From positions 1-39,962 of the forward strand of contig CANGGG010000025.1 in the NCBI GenBank assembly GCA_947453415.1: a stretch of DNA of 39,962 nt, in the 5' to 3' direction. The notes beneath the pieces are model-generated. The model was given only the letters and a program-made list of their open reading frames with translations. It made no database searches and had not been told where the DNA came from. Source of the stretch: Bacteroidota bacterium (GTDB lineage Bacteria > Bacteroidota > Bacteroidia > UKL13-3). Below are positions 6,363 through 14,604 of this stretch, piece by piece. The first letter of the stretch is position 1, and each line of letters starts with the position of its first letter. The translations under genes and the position numbers were made by a program.

Positions 6363-7667
6363 ATGATATCACAAATACTTTTTGTAATTATTACAGGCAT
6401 TGCCACCTATTTTTTTGTAAAAAACTTAGGAAAAATCAGGCGTAATATATTGTTAGGTAAAGACATTGACAGAAGCGACAATAAGCCAGAACGTATAAAA
6501 ACCATGATGCGTGTGGCTTTTGGCCAAAGTAAAATGGGTACAAAACCATTACCTGCTTTTTTACATTTTATAGTATATGCCGGTTTTATTCTTATCAATA
6601 TTGAAGTTTTAGAAATTTTAATTGATGGAATTTTTGGAACTCATAGGGTACTTTCATTCCTTGGTCCTGTATATAATTTTGCCATTGGCTTTTTTGAAAT
6701 ATTGGCTTTTGGAGTACTTGTAGCTTGTATTATATTTTTATGCAGGCGATTTGTAATAAAAATTGGCCGTTTTCAAAGTCCCGAGTTAAAAGGTTTTCCT
6801 AATAAAGATGCAGCCATTATTTTAACCATAGAAATAGTTTTGATGGGCGCATTGCTTAAAATGAATGCAGCTGATCAACTATTGCAAAGCAAAAATTTAG
6901 CACATTATATTACAGCTGGCTCCTTCCCTATTAGTTCTTGGTTATTTGTTCCAATATATCAAAATTTTTCAACCGAAACATTAATTGGAATCGAACGAAT
7001 TACCTGGTGGTTTCATATTTTAGGGATTTTTGCATTCATGAATTACCTTCCTTTCAGCAAGCATTTTCATGTGATATTGGCTTTCCCAAATACTTATTAT
7101 TCTAATTTAAAAGCAAAAGGTAATTTAAACAACATGGAATCGGTTACGCAAGAAGTAAAATTAATGCTTGACCCCAGTGCTACCGTTCCTGAAGGTTACG
7201 AAGCACCCATGAGTTTTGGAGTAAAAGATGTAACAGATTTAACATGGAAAAACTTAATGGATGCATACAGTTGCACTGAATGTGGCAGGTGTACCAGCAG
7301 CTGCCCGCAAAACCAAACAGGGAAACTACTTTCGCCACGAAAAATTATGATGGATACGCGCGATAGATTAGAAGAAGTGGGACGAAATATAGATGCAAAT
7401 AAAGGCACATTTATAGCCGATGATAAAAACTTACACAGTTATATCAGCGAAGCCGAATTATGGGCTTGCAATACTTGCAATGCCTGCGTAGAAGCTTGTC
7501 CAATAAACATTAATCCAATGGAAATAATAGTGGAAATGCGCAGGTTTAAAGTAATGGAAGAAACAAAAGCGCCAGCATCATTGAACAGCATGTTTAATAA
7601 CCTTGAAAATAACCAAGCTCCTTGGCAATTCAGCCCAATGGACAGAGCAAACTGGACGCAAGAGTAG
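6363..7667 (+). CDS. Membrane-bound iron-sulfur electron-transfer protein (HdrC/NarI-like fusion)
   Basis: Predicted inner-membrane electron-transfer subunit of 434 residues. The N-terminal half (1-245) has about five hydrophobic segments, roughly 2-20, 65-90, 104-126, 150-165 and 211-229, in the manner of NarI-like b-type cytochromes, with histidines at 68, 94, 218, 234 and 236 as possible haem ligands. The C-terminal half is a soluble 4Fe-4S dicluster domain with CTECGRCTSSCP (Cys 304, 307, 310, 314) and CNTCNACVEACP (Cys 369, 372, 375, 379), as in heterodisulfide reductase subunit C. I start at the ATG at 6363; a TTG two codons earlier is possible. In many Bacteroidota I would expect the next gene to encode the CCG-domain (HdrB-like) partner, but here a repeat and an unrelated lipoprotein follow. 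Electron donor and acceptor are unknown. Confidence 0.88.
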   Translation: MISQILFVIITGIATYFFVKNLGKIRRNILLGKDIDRSDNKPERIKTMMRVAFGQSKMGTKPLPAFLHFIVYAGFILINIEVLEILIDGIFGTHRVLSFLGPVYNFAIGFFEILAFGVLVACIIFLCRRFVIKIGRFQSPELKGFPNKDAAIILTIEIVLMGALLKMNAADQLLQSKNLAHYITAGSFPISSWLFVPIYQNFSTETLIGIERITWWFHILGIFAFMNYLPFSKHFHVILAFPNTYYSNLKAKGNLNNMESVTQEVKLMLDPSATVPEGYEAPMSFGVKDVTDLTWKNLMDAYSCTECGRCTSSCPQNQTGKLLSPRKIMMDTRDRLEEVGRNIDANKGTFIADDKNLHSYISEAELWACNTCNACVEACPININPMEIIVEMRRFKVMEETKAPASLNSMFNNLENNQAPWQFSPMDRANWTQE

Positions 7668-7670
7668 GTT

Positions 7671-7748
7671 GAGAGATGAGCGTTGGGAGATGGGAGATGG
7701 GAGATGAGCATTGAGAGATGAGAGTTGTTGGGAGATGGTAGATGGGAA
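7671..7748. repeat. Degenerate GGGAGAT / 14-bp minisatellite
   Basis: Begins 3 bp after the stop codon at 7667. Units such as GAGAGATGAGCGTT, GGGAGATGAGCATT and GAGAGATGAGAGTT alternate with bare 7-bp GGGAGAT units. It belongs to the same family as 1181-1236. Confidence 0.8.
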
Positions 7749-7828
7749 TAATTTGCGAAAAATATTTTATCCAATTAAACCTTTTATTTTTTATCATATC
7801 ACAGAAAAACAAATTTAAAAAGAACATT

Positions 7829-8755
7829 ATGAAAACTACAAAAATCAGCTTACTAATTCTGCTATTAAGTATTTTTACTTTTAGCGTGCAATCATGCAAA
7901 AAAGCAACTAAAGAAGATAATTCAGACGATACCGCATCACAACTACAACATTCGGCTGACGAATCTTGTTACTCTAACGAATCAGAAAATTCATTGAACG
8001 ATGTGAACAATACCATGTCGGCTTCAAGTTTAGGAAAAGGTTTTAAAATAGCCGGAGCAACCATTGATTCTGTAATTGGCGACAAAAAGTTTATTATTAC
8101 TTATAATGGTAACAATGCAGACGGAAGCCGTTATCGTACAGGAAAAATTTCAGTTCAATTAACTACTGGCGCAAGATGGAGAGATGTGAATTCAGTAATT
8201 ACCATTACTTTCATTGACCTCATGATAAAAAATAACAATAATAACAAAAGCATTACTATTAATGGAACGCATGTTATTACCAATGTTAATGGTGGTTTAG
8301 TTGGCTTACTAACTCCAGGTGGAGCAAGTATTATACATAAAATTACGGGCAATATGGTTATTGCATTTGAAGATGCTACCACTAGAACATGGAATATTTT
8401 CCGTCAACGTGAAATATTAATTACATCAGCGGGAATTCCAAAAGTAAAAATATCAGGATTTGGTGCAGCCGATGGAATTGAAAACATTGTAGTTTCAGGT
8501 ACAAACAGAGCTGGAAATCCATTTTCAACCGTAATCAACCAAACAGTAGTATTTAGTTCAAATAGCACTTGTTTTAATGGCGCTTGGATTCCTGAAAGTG
8601 GTATAAAAACACATAAAAAATTAACAAAAGAAATTTCTGCAACATTTGGTGTAGATATAACAGGAAATCCTGTTACAAGCGGTTGTCCTTATGGTTATAA
8701 AATTAATTGGACTAATGCCAGAAACGAATCAAAACAAGCTGTTATTAGCTACTAG
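7829..8755 (+). CDS. Lipoprotein of unknown function
   Basis: I do not recognise the family. The 308-residue product begins with a lipoprotein signal peptide: Lys-rich n-region, Leu/Ile-rich h-region, and lipobox VQSC with the lipidated Cys at residue 23, followed by KKATKEDNSDD. A polar low-complexity stretch to about residue 65 probably tethers a globular domain. The rest is rich in Thr, Gly, Asn and Ile with alternating hydrophobic residues (for example NKSITINGTHVITNVNGG), suggesting an all-beta fold. Five Cys, including the lipidated one, are present; the late pair could form a disulfide. The ATG at 7829 is chosen over an in-frame start at 7742 because only the former gives a signal peptide directly at the N-terminus. 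A strong terminator follows. It is probably a stand-alone surface or periplasmic protein. Confidence 0.8.
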   Translation: MKTTKISLLILLLSIFTFSVQSCKKATKEDNSDDTASQLQHSADESCYSNESENSLNDVNNTMSASSLGKGFKIAGATIDSVIGDKKFIITYNGNNADGSRYRTGKISVQLTTGARWRDVNSVITITFIDLMIKNNNNNKSITINGTHVITNVNGGLVGLLTPGGASIIHKITGNMVIAFEDATTRTWNIFRQREILITSAGIPKVKISGFGAADGIENIVVSGTNRAGNPFSTVINQTVVFSSNSTCFNGAWIPESGIKTHKKLTKEISATFGVDITGNPVTSGCPYGYKINWTNARNESKQAVISY

Positions 8756-8775
8756 TTTTCTAAATAAATAACATG

Positions 8776-8809
8776 AAAAAACCGAAGCGTATATGTTTCG
8801 GTTTTTTTT
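8776..8809 (+). terminator. Intrinsic terminator of the lipoprotein gene
   Basis: ACCGAA (8781-8786) pairs with TTCGGT (8797-8802), extended by an A run on the left and eight T on the right, 20 bp after the stop at 8755. It may also work in reverse for the toxin-antitoxin cassette. Confidence 0.9.
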
Positions 8810-8887
8810 ATGGTTAAAAACTACCAATGAATTTTGTTACAGTTGATTTTTGAAATTATAAATCCTCAAATTCTGTTCAAATTATTT

Positions 8888-9097
8888 TTAATTTAGCCAT
8901 GATTCCACTTCATTTTTTAATTGAATATGTTCTTTAACTAAACCGTCATTGGCTTGCTTAGCACTCTTATTTAAAAGTAATGCGATTCTTTCGTCAAATT
9001 TATTTTTAGGTAAAACAGTATAATTTAACTCTTTCAACAAAGTCAAAAGCATTTTACCTTTATCAGTTTCTTCGTTTATATCTACTTCGTAAATCAT
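8888..9097 (-). CDS. Small protein downstream of the PIN toxin, antitoxin-like
   Basis: A 69-residue acidic and helical protein starting MIYEVDINEETDKGKMLL and ending KEHIQLKNEVESWLN. A short beta segment followed by a charged helical tail resembles the N-terminal layout of many small antitoxins, but I recognise no named family. The ATG at 9097 leaves a 16-bp gap from the toxin stop at 9114; the longer frame to 9139 would need a TTG start and would overlap the toxin. It is very likely cotranscribed with the two upstream genes from the promoter at 9743-9772. It may be an extra antitoxin, a remnant of a second pair whose toxin is lost, or an unrelated passenger. Translation as a real gene is likely from position and composition; function is inference. 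Confidence 0.65.
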   Translation of the reverse strand: MIYEVDINEETDKGKMLLTLLKELNYTVLPKNKFDERIALLLNKSAKQANDGLVKEHIQLKNEVESWLN

Positions 9098-9113
9098 ATT
9101 CAAAAACAGTGAA

Positions 9114-9494
9114 TTATTTAACTTTATCAATTGGATCAATAACTATCAAATTTTTAATATTACTAAAGTCTTTGATATTATTTGTAATCAAAATAAATTT
9201 ATTTACAATTGATGTTGCAGCTATAATTGCATCTGGTAGCCTTATTTTATATTTTCTTCTTAGTTGAATTGTATGCATAACTATGGCTTCATCTAATTCG
9301 AAAATATTTGCTGCTTTCACAAATTCAATTAAGGAATCATCTTTACTTAAAACTTCAATTTTTGTGATAATTGATATATTAAAAGAGTCATTCAGAATTG
9401 CTGTTAAAAATGATTTAGAATCGTCCGTTAAATTATTTTCTGTGGCTAGTTTTATAATAATATTACTATCAACTAAATATTTCTCTCGTCCCAT
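9114..9494 (-). CDS. PIN-domain toxin, VapC-type endoribonuclease
   Basis: A 126-residue PIN-domain protein, predicted to be a Mg-dependent ribonuclease that cuts specific RNAs when released from its antitoxin. The acidic active site is visible: D9 in YLVDSNIIIKL, E47 in TKIEVLS, D88 in RLPDAIIAAT, and D109 in ITNNIKDF, where T104-N105 matches the T(R/N)N motif. Length is standard for VapC. The start overlaps the antitoxin gene by 22 bp, implying translational coupling. The reading frame is intact with all four acidic residues, so it is probably active. Its tRNA or rRNA target cannot be inferred. Confidence 0.9.
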   Translation of the reverse strand: MGREKYLVDSNIIIKLATENNLTDDSKSFLTAILNDSFNISIITKIEVLSKDDSLIEFVKAANIFELDEAIVMHTIQLRRKYKIRLPDAIIAATSIVNKFILITNNIKDFSNIKNLIVIDPIDKVK

Positions 9495-9691
9495 TCGTCT
9501 CTGCTTTCATTAACATATTTAAGCATTTCTTCTCCTTTTTCTTTCGATAATATTCCAAAATAATCAGAAGGTTTTTTCTTTGGTAAAACTTCAATATTAT
9601 TAGGTAAAATCTTAATAATTTTTAGTTCCTCCAAGTCAAGTAATAATTTTTCAGCTTTATCATTTAATAGCTCAACAACAACTTTTTTCAT
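9473..9691 (-). CDS. Antitoxin of the PIN-domain pair
   Basis: A 72-residue protein directly upstream of and overlapping the PIN toxin. It starts MKKVVVELLNDKAEKLLLDLEEL, a short strand plus amphipathic helix. After a KKKPSDYFGILSKE linker it ends in an acidic helix around ESRDEWDERN, the kind of tail that blocks a PIN active site. I recognise this layout from small Bacteroidota antitoxins paired with PIN proteins but cannot name a family. As first gene after the promoter at 9743-9772 it would be made first, and such antitoxins usually repress their own promoter; no operator is evident. Confidence 0.82.
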   Translation of the reverse strand: MKKVVVELLNDKAEKLLLDLEELKIIKILPNNIEVLPKKKPSDYFGILSKEKGEEMLKYVNESRDEWDERNI

Positions 9692-9742
9692 ATTGCAATA
9701 TACTTAAAATTAGATTATTTGTTTTCTCTTAAAATGCGTATA

Positions 9743-9772
9743 CAAAAATATGAGATTATTTTATGGAAACAA
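9743..9772 (-). promoter_or_regulatory. Promoter of the toxin-antitoxin cassette
   Basis: On the minus strand TTG (9772-9770), a 19-bp spacer, then TATTTTTG (9750-9743), a full match to the Bacteroidota -33/-7 pattern. Transcription would start near 9736, about 45 nt before the antitoxin ATG. Confidence 0.75.
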
Positions 9773-9778
9773 AAAATG

Positions 9779-9800
9779 CCACCAATGAATTTATTGATGG
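9779..9800. repeat. Imperfect palindrome
   Basis: CCACCAAT-GAATTT-ATTGATGG, 8-bp arms with one mismatch. The 12-bp word ACCAATGAATTT within it recurs at 8823-8834, on the other side of the toxin-antitoxin cassette and in the same orientation. Confidence 0.6.
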
Positions 9801-9822
9801 ATTTTGAATGTGAGTTTAAAAT

Positions 9823-10878
9823 TTATCTTCCCATGTACATCGTATCGTAATAGTTGGCGTAATCGCCACTAGTTACTTCGTCCATCCATTGTTGGTTATC
9901 CATGTACCAATGTATGGTTTTTTCTATGCCTTCTTCAAACTGTAAACTTGGTTCCCAGCCTAATTCTTTCATTATTTTATTGGCATCAATGGCATAACGC
10001 AAATCGTGGCCAGCACGGTCGGTTACATAAGTAATTAGCTTTTCACTTTCGCCAATTGGGCGGCCTAAAATTTTATCCATGGTACTGCAAATCACTTTAA
10101 TCAAACCTAAGTTTGTCCATTCATTGAAGCCACCAATATTATAAGTTTCGCCAATTTTTCCATTGTGGTAAACCACATCAATTGCCCTGGCATGATCCAC
10201 TACATATAACCAATCACGCACGTTTTCACCTTTTCCATAAACTGGTAATGGTTTATTGTTTCTAATATTATTGATAAATAATGGAACTAATTTTTCAGGA
10301 AACTGATTTGGTCCATAATTATTAGAACAATTGGTTAAAACCACCGGAATTTTATACGTATTTTGATAAGCTCTTACAAAATGATCGGAGCTGGCTTTAC
10401 TGGCCGAATAAGGACTTTGTGGATCGTAAGGAGTAGTTTCTAGAAAGAATCCACCATCGTGTAAGCTACCATAAACTTCATCGGTTGATACATGGTAAAA
10501 CAACTTTCCTTCCATGTTACCTTTCCAACATTCTTTGGCTGCATTTAGTAAATTTACCGTGCCAACTACGTTAGTCATTACAAACTCCAAAGGATTGGTA
10601 ATGCTTCTGTCCACGTGGCTTTCGGCTGCTAAATGAATCACAGAATCAAACTGATGTTCGTTAAATAAATTGGTTAAAGCCAATGCATCTACTAAATCAA
10701 TTTTTACAAAATGATAGTTGGGTTCATTTTCAATGTCTGTCAGGTTTTTTAAATTACCTGCATAAGTTAATTTATCTAGGTTATAAATTTCGTAATCAGG
10801 ATATTTATTTACAAATAAACGAACCACGTGAGAGCCAATAAAACCTGCTCCGCCTGTTATTAATATTTTTCTTTTCAT
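9823..10878 (-). CDS. rfbB: dTDP-glucose 4,6-dehydratase
   Basis: Converts dTDP-glucose to dTDP-4-keto-6-deoxyglucose, the branch point to rhamnose and other deoxysugars of surface polysaccharides. It is a cytoplasmic extended short-chain dehydrogenase of 351 residues, normal length. NAD-binding GGAGFIGS is at 9-16, the catalytic STDEVYG (Thr-Asp-Glu that distinguishes dehydratases from epimerases) at 131-137, and YSASK at 157-161. The N-terminal KLTYAGNL segment is characteristic of RmlB. I start at the ATG at 10878; an upstream in-frame start would add 10 residues before the Rossmann strand. It lies 90 bp downstream of galE on the same strand with palindromes between. No rfbA, rfbC or rfbD is in the window, so the end product is unknown. 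Confidence 0.95.
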   Translation of the reverse strand: MKRKILITGGAGFIGSHVVRLFVNKYPDYEIYNLDKLTYAGNLKNLTDIENEPNYHFVKIDLVDALALTNLFNEHQFDSVIHLAAESHVDRSITNPLEFVMTNVVGTVNLLNAAKECWKGNMEGKLFYHVSTDEVYGSLHDGGFFLETTPYDPQSPYSASKASSDHFVRAYQNTYKIPVVLTNCSNNYGPNQFPEKLVPLFINNIRNNKPLPVYGKGENVRDWLYVVDHARAIDVVYHNGKIGETYNIGGFNEWTNLGLIKVICSTMDKILGRPIGESEKLITYVTDRAGHDLRYAIDANKIMKELGWEPSLQFEEGIEKTIHWYMDNQQWMDEVTSGDYANYYDTMYMGR

Positions 10879-10897
10879 TTGTGTTTTGTATTTGTAG

Positions 10898-10917
10898 AGA
10901 CGTAACATGTTACGTCT
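10898..10917. repeat. 20-bp perfect palindrome between galE and rfbB
   Basis: AGACGTAACATGTTACGTCT is fully self-complementary. A second, smaller hairpin GCCCAT-GGTCT-ATGGGC is at 10939-10955. Neither has a T tract on the minus strand, so they do not clearly separate the two genes. From memory, similar GAGACG...CGTCTC palindromes are common intergenic repeats. Confidence 0.75.
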
Positions 10918-10968
10918 TTAAAATTAATAATATTTTTTGCCCATGGTCTATGGGCTATTTTCTATGGT

Positions 10969-11982
10969 CTATTTTCCTGCTAAATGTTTTTCCCAAATCC
11001 ACGAAGTAAGCATACAATTGTCTAAATCGCGTTCTGTTTTCCAACCTAATTCGTTGGTTGCTTTATCGCAATTTGCATAAATTTGTGCAATATCGCCTGC
11101 TCTTCTTGTTCCTATTTTATAATTTACTTTTACACCCGTAACTTTTTCAAACGAATGAATGGCTTCTAAAACCGAACTTCCTTGTCCTGTACCTAAATTA
11201 AATACGCTATAAGCATCTGTATATTTTTTCATTTCTAAAAACTCAATGGCTTTCACATGCGCTTTTGCCAAGTCTACTACGTGAATATAATCGCGAATAC
11301 AAGTTCCGTCAGGTGTGGTATAATCGTTACCAAATACGGTTAAAACTTCTCGTTTTCCAATGGCAGTTTGAGTAATAAATGGCACTAAATTATTGGGAAT
11401 GCCTATTGGCAATTCGCCAATTAAAGCAGAATCGTGGGCGCCAACTGGATTAAAATAGCGCAATGAAACAACTTTTAAATTACTGGCTTTGGTATAATCA
11501 AATAACACTTCTTCGCATATTTGTTTGGTATTACCATATGGCGATTGCGCAGCTGGTCGAGGTGTATTTTCATCAACGGGAGGATTGGCTTCACCATAAA
11601 CCGTACATGATGACGAAAAAGCAATTTGATGAATTCCCGCGGCTTCCATTGCATAAAGCAAATTAACGGTTCCGCCTACATTGTTTTCGTAATATTTTAA
11701 AGGATTTTCTACACTTTCGCCAACAGCTTTAAATGCTGCAAAATGAATCACCGCATCAATGCCTTTTTGAGCCACTAAAAAATCGGTTAAAGCTTGCTTA
11801 TTTCTAATGTCAACATTAGTAAAGTCAACCTTTTTACCAGTAATTTTTTCAATATTTTCTAATACTTCAGGATATGAATTATCAAAATTATCGATGACTA
11901 CTACTTCATGGCCTGCATTAAAAAGTTCCACTACCGTGTGCGAACCAATGTAGCCGGTTCCGCCTGTTACCAATATTTTCAT
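10969..11982 (-). CDS. galE: UDP-glucose 4-epimerase
   Basis: Interconverts UDP-glucose and UDP-galactose in the cytoplasm, for galactose use and for supply of galactosyl donors to glycan synthesis. It is a 337-residue extended short-chain dehydrogenase with NAD motif GGTGYIGS (7-14), catalytic serine within SSSCTVYG (123-130), and Y149-x3-K153 in SPYGNTK. The GalE-type RYFNPVGAHDSALIGE segment is present. The ATG at 11982 is preferred over a start 16 codons upstream because the Rossmann strand begins directly after it. The adjacent dTDP-glucose dehydratase points to polysaccharide or LPS sugar supply. A promoter is visible at 12052-12081. Confidence 0.95.
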   Translation of the reverse strand: MKILVTGGTGYIGSHTVVELFNAGHEVVVIDNFDNSYPEVLENIEKITGKKVDFTNVDIRNKQALTDFLVAQKGIDAVIHFAAFKAVGESVENPLKYYENNVGGTVNLLYAMEAAGIHQIAFSSSCTVYGEANPPVDENTPRPAAQSPYGNTKQICEEVLFDYTKASNLKVVSLRYFNPVGAHDSALIGELPIGIPNNLVPFITQTAIGKREVLTVFGNDYTTPDGTCIRDYIHVVDLAKAHVKAIEFLEMKKYTDAYSVFNLGTGQGSSVLEAIHSFEKVTGVKVNYKIGTRRAGDIAQIYANCDKATNELGWKTERDLDNCMLTSWIWEKHLAGK

Positions 11983-12282
11983 TTTATATAATAATGCAAG
12001 TTTATTTTTAGGTTTAAAATATGTTCGCAAATTAGGAATTTAGTCTAATAATAAAAGTACGTTTAATTAGATTTTTAACAACTATAATGAAGTTGATGAA
12101 TTAAAATAAAATTTCATAATTTTATCATTGTTAATTAAAAAAATCTGATAAAAAAAAAGCAATAAATTCAATATCAATTATAGCATGAAAAGTTTTTATT
12201 TTACATTTGATAAATAATTAAATGAAATTCAATTAGAATTTTCCATATTTGTTTTTTTTACCAAAACCCATTTAGTTGATTA
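11983..12282. other. AT-rich divergent intergenic region
   Basis: Separates galE (minus) from a TonB-dependent receptor gene (plus). It holds the galE promoter. For the receptor a TACATTTG (12202-12209) matches the -7 pattern but lacks a TTG at the right distance. No riboswitch-like conserved core or small gene was seen. Confidence 0.5.
12052..12081 (-). promoter_or_regulatory. Promoter of galE
   Basis: On the minus strand TTG (12081-12079), 19-bp spacer, TACTTTTA (12059-12052), one mismatch from TAnnTTTG. Predicted start near 12045, leaving a leader of about 60 nt. Confidence 0.6.
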
Positions 12283-14604
12283 ATGAAATATATTTACCTG
12301 CTTTTATTTACATTTTTTACATGCGTGATTGCCGTAGCACAGCAAGCTAGAATTAAAGGAACTGTAATAGATTTAGTTACTCAAAAACCCGTTGAATACA
12401 TCGTAGTAACACTCGACAAAAAAAAGCAACTATTTACAGACAGTTTAGGTACTTTTTCGTTCAATACAATTGCGGGAAAACATAATTTAAAAATCTCGAG
12501 GGTTGGTTATAGAACTGCTTTTTTAACCATAGATTTAGACGAAGGCGCCAATAAAAAAATTCAAATTGAGTTGGAAGCATTTTCTGATCAAATGAATCAA
12601 ATAGTAATTGCTGGTTCACGCGAAGGTAAGCAAGTAGCAAAAGAAATTGCTTCGGTAAGTATCATCAAACCTTATTTAATAGAAAACACAAATAGCACCG
12701 ATTTATCGCAGGTTATTAACCGATTACCAGGTGTGCAAGTGGCAGATGGGCAGGCAAGTATTAGAGGCGGTGTGGGCTGGAGTTATGGAACTGGAAACAG
12801 AATTGCAGTTTTATTAGACGACATGCCTTTATTAGGAGCCGATTTGGGTGATGCACGATGGAAATTTTTACCAATAGAAGCGGCCGAACAAGTGGAAGTA
12901 ATTAAAGGTGCTTCATCGGTTTTATATGGCTCAGCGGCACTAAACGGAACTATCAATGTAAGAACTGGCTGGCCAACTATGAAGCCACAAACTAAAATTC
13001 AAAGCTATCAAGGTGTGATGCAAAATTATGATAGGTCAGAAATTAATTGGTGGGAAAAATCGACCCAACCGTTTAATAATGGTATGTTTTTTTCGCATAA
13101 ACAGATGTTTGGAAATTTTGATTTGGTGCTAAGTGGGAATGTTTCAAGCACGCGCAGCCATTTGCAATATAACGATGAACTGAGAGCTAGAACTTATTTT
13201 AAAACACGCTATCGCCCTAAAAACAATAAAAATCTTTCATTTGGATTGAATGGTAATTTGATGTTTGAAAAATCGGGAAATTATTTTTTATGGGCCAATG
13301 CCGATTCAGGTACGTTAAAACAGTTTGACAGCAAAAAAATTATTGATAATTTTTACAGAATTATAAGCGTTGATCCACATTTGGATTATAAGCGTGGAAA
13401 CATGAGTCATTCTGTAAAATTCAGGTTTTATCAAATAGCTAGATTGGTGGAGGTAAAAAGATATCAATCGGAACATGATGCGATAGCAAGTTTGTATGCA
13501 TTTGACTATAATAACAAGTATAAAATTAATAAATATTTTACTTTAAATAGTGGCATTTATAGTACCACTTTACTTGCAAATGGCAATTTATATAAAGGTG
13601 TTTTTGGAGGGGCAACTGCTGCTATTTATTCCCAAGCCGATTTTACTTATAAAAAATTAATTGTTACTGCTGGTTTGCGATATGAAGCCATTGCTCAAGA
13701 TACCAGCAAAGTAGAAAAAGCACTTTTAAGAAGAATAGGTTTAAATTGGCAAGTAGCTAAAAAAACATTTATCCGTTCTAATTATTCTGAAGGTTATAGG
13801 GTGCCTTCTATCAGTGAAAAATTTGTAGAAGATAAAATTTCATTTCTTTCTGTAATCCCAAATACAACATTGGTTCCAGAAAAAGGTTGGACTGCAGAAA
13901 TTGGCGTGCAACAAGGTTTTAAAATTGCAGGATTTGTAGGCTCACTTGATTGCGCTATTTTTATGCAAGATTATGACAGTATGATTGACTATAAATTTGA
14001 CCAATACAACAAACATCCAACACCTGATAATCCGGATCCTAATTTAGGTTTTAAAGCATTTAATGTAGGTCATGTTCGTGCTGGCGGAATTGATTTAAGT
14101 GTACAAGGCGAAGGAAAAATTAAAGATGTAATGATTCGTATTTTAACAGGTTATACTTATAGTTTACCAGTGAATATGAGCGTTGACAATAGCCTAAAAG
14201 ATTATGGAAATTATACCAATTTATTTCTTAAAAGTTTAAGCGTAGATAAGGCCCAACCAGGAAGTGATTTATACAAAGCTTTGCTGACAAATAGGAATAG
14301 AACAACTGCCAAATTTGATATAGATTTAACCTACCATAAACTTACTTTTGGATACTCTATTTTTTATTACAGTGTATATGAACGTGTAGATGAATTTGTA
14401 TTGCTTTTACCTGGTGTAAAAAAGTTTTTTGAAAATGCAGGAATTGCAGATGTAGTTCATAATGTTCGCATAGGATTTAAACCTGCTAAAAACTATTCAT
14501 TTGGGTTTTTGGTAAATAATTTAACCAACAGAGAATTTGCTACAAGACCAGGAAAAATGGATCCCGCAAGAACAGTTGTTGTTCAATTATTGGTGAATTT
14601 TTAG
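12283..14604 (+). CDS. TonB-dependent outer-membrane receptor with N-terminal carboxypeptidase-regulatory-like domain
   Basis: Predicted outer-membrane gated channel of 773 residues that would import a ligand with energy from TonB-ExbBD. It has a signal peptide (1-20, cleaved near VAQQ), a carboxypeptidase-D regulatory-like beta domain (about 22-105: RIKGTVIDLVTQKPVEYIVV), a plug domain (about 118-228) with VINRLPGVQV, IRGGVGW and EVIKGASSVLYGSAALNGTINV, and a 22-strand barrel ending in a terminal Phe (VVVQLLVNF) as outer-membrane insertion requires. The shape and size are those of siderophore, haem, cobalamin or metal receptors and not of the larger SusC group, and no SusD gene is adjacent. 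The substrate cannot be told. It is transcribed alone and no Fur box or cobalamin riboswitch is evident upstream. Confidence 0.9.
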   Translation: MKYIYLLLFTFFTCVIAVAQQARIKGTVIDLVTQKPVEYIVVTLDKKKQLFTDSLGTFSFNTIAGKHNLKISRVGYRTAFLTIDLDEGANKKIQIELEAFSDQMNQIVIAGSREGKQVAKEIASVSIIKPYLIENTNSTDLSQVINRLPGVQVADGQASIRGGVGWSYGTGNRIAVLLDDMPLLGADLGDARWKFLPIEAAEQVEVIKGASSVLYGSAALNGTINVRTGWPTMKPQTKIQSYQGVMQNYDRSEINWWEKSTQPFNNGMFFSHKQMFGNFDLVLSGNVSSTRSHLQYNDELRARTYFKTRYRPKNNKNLSFGLNGNLMFEKSGNYFLWANADSGTLKQFDSKKIIDNFYRIISVDPHLDYKRGNMSHSVKFRFYQIARLVEVKRYQSEHDAIASLYAFDYNNKYKINKYFTLNSGIYSTTLLANGNLYKGVFGGATAAIYSQADFTYKKLIVTAGLRYEAIAQDTSKVEKALLRRIGLNWQVAKKTFIRSNYSEGYRVPSISEKFVEDKISFLSVIPNTTLVPEKGWTAEIGVQQGFKIAGFVGSLDCAIFMQDYDSMIDYKFDQYNKHPTPDNPDPNLGFKAFNVGHVRAGGIDLSVQGEGKIKDVMIRILTGYTYSLPVNMSVDNSLKDYGNYTNLFLKSLSVDKAQPGSDLYKALLTNRNRTTAKFDIDLTYHKLTFGYSIFYYSVYERVDEFVLLLPGVKKFFENAGIADVVHNVRIGFKPAKNYSFGFLVNNLTNREFATRPGKMDPARTVVVQLLVNF

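Noticed and set aside
11983-12282. Riboswitch or Fur site upstream of the TonB-dependent receptor
   Set aside because: No cobalamin-riboswitch core and no convincing 19-bp Fur-type dyad seen in the AT-rich leader.
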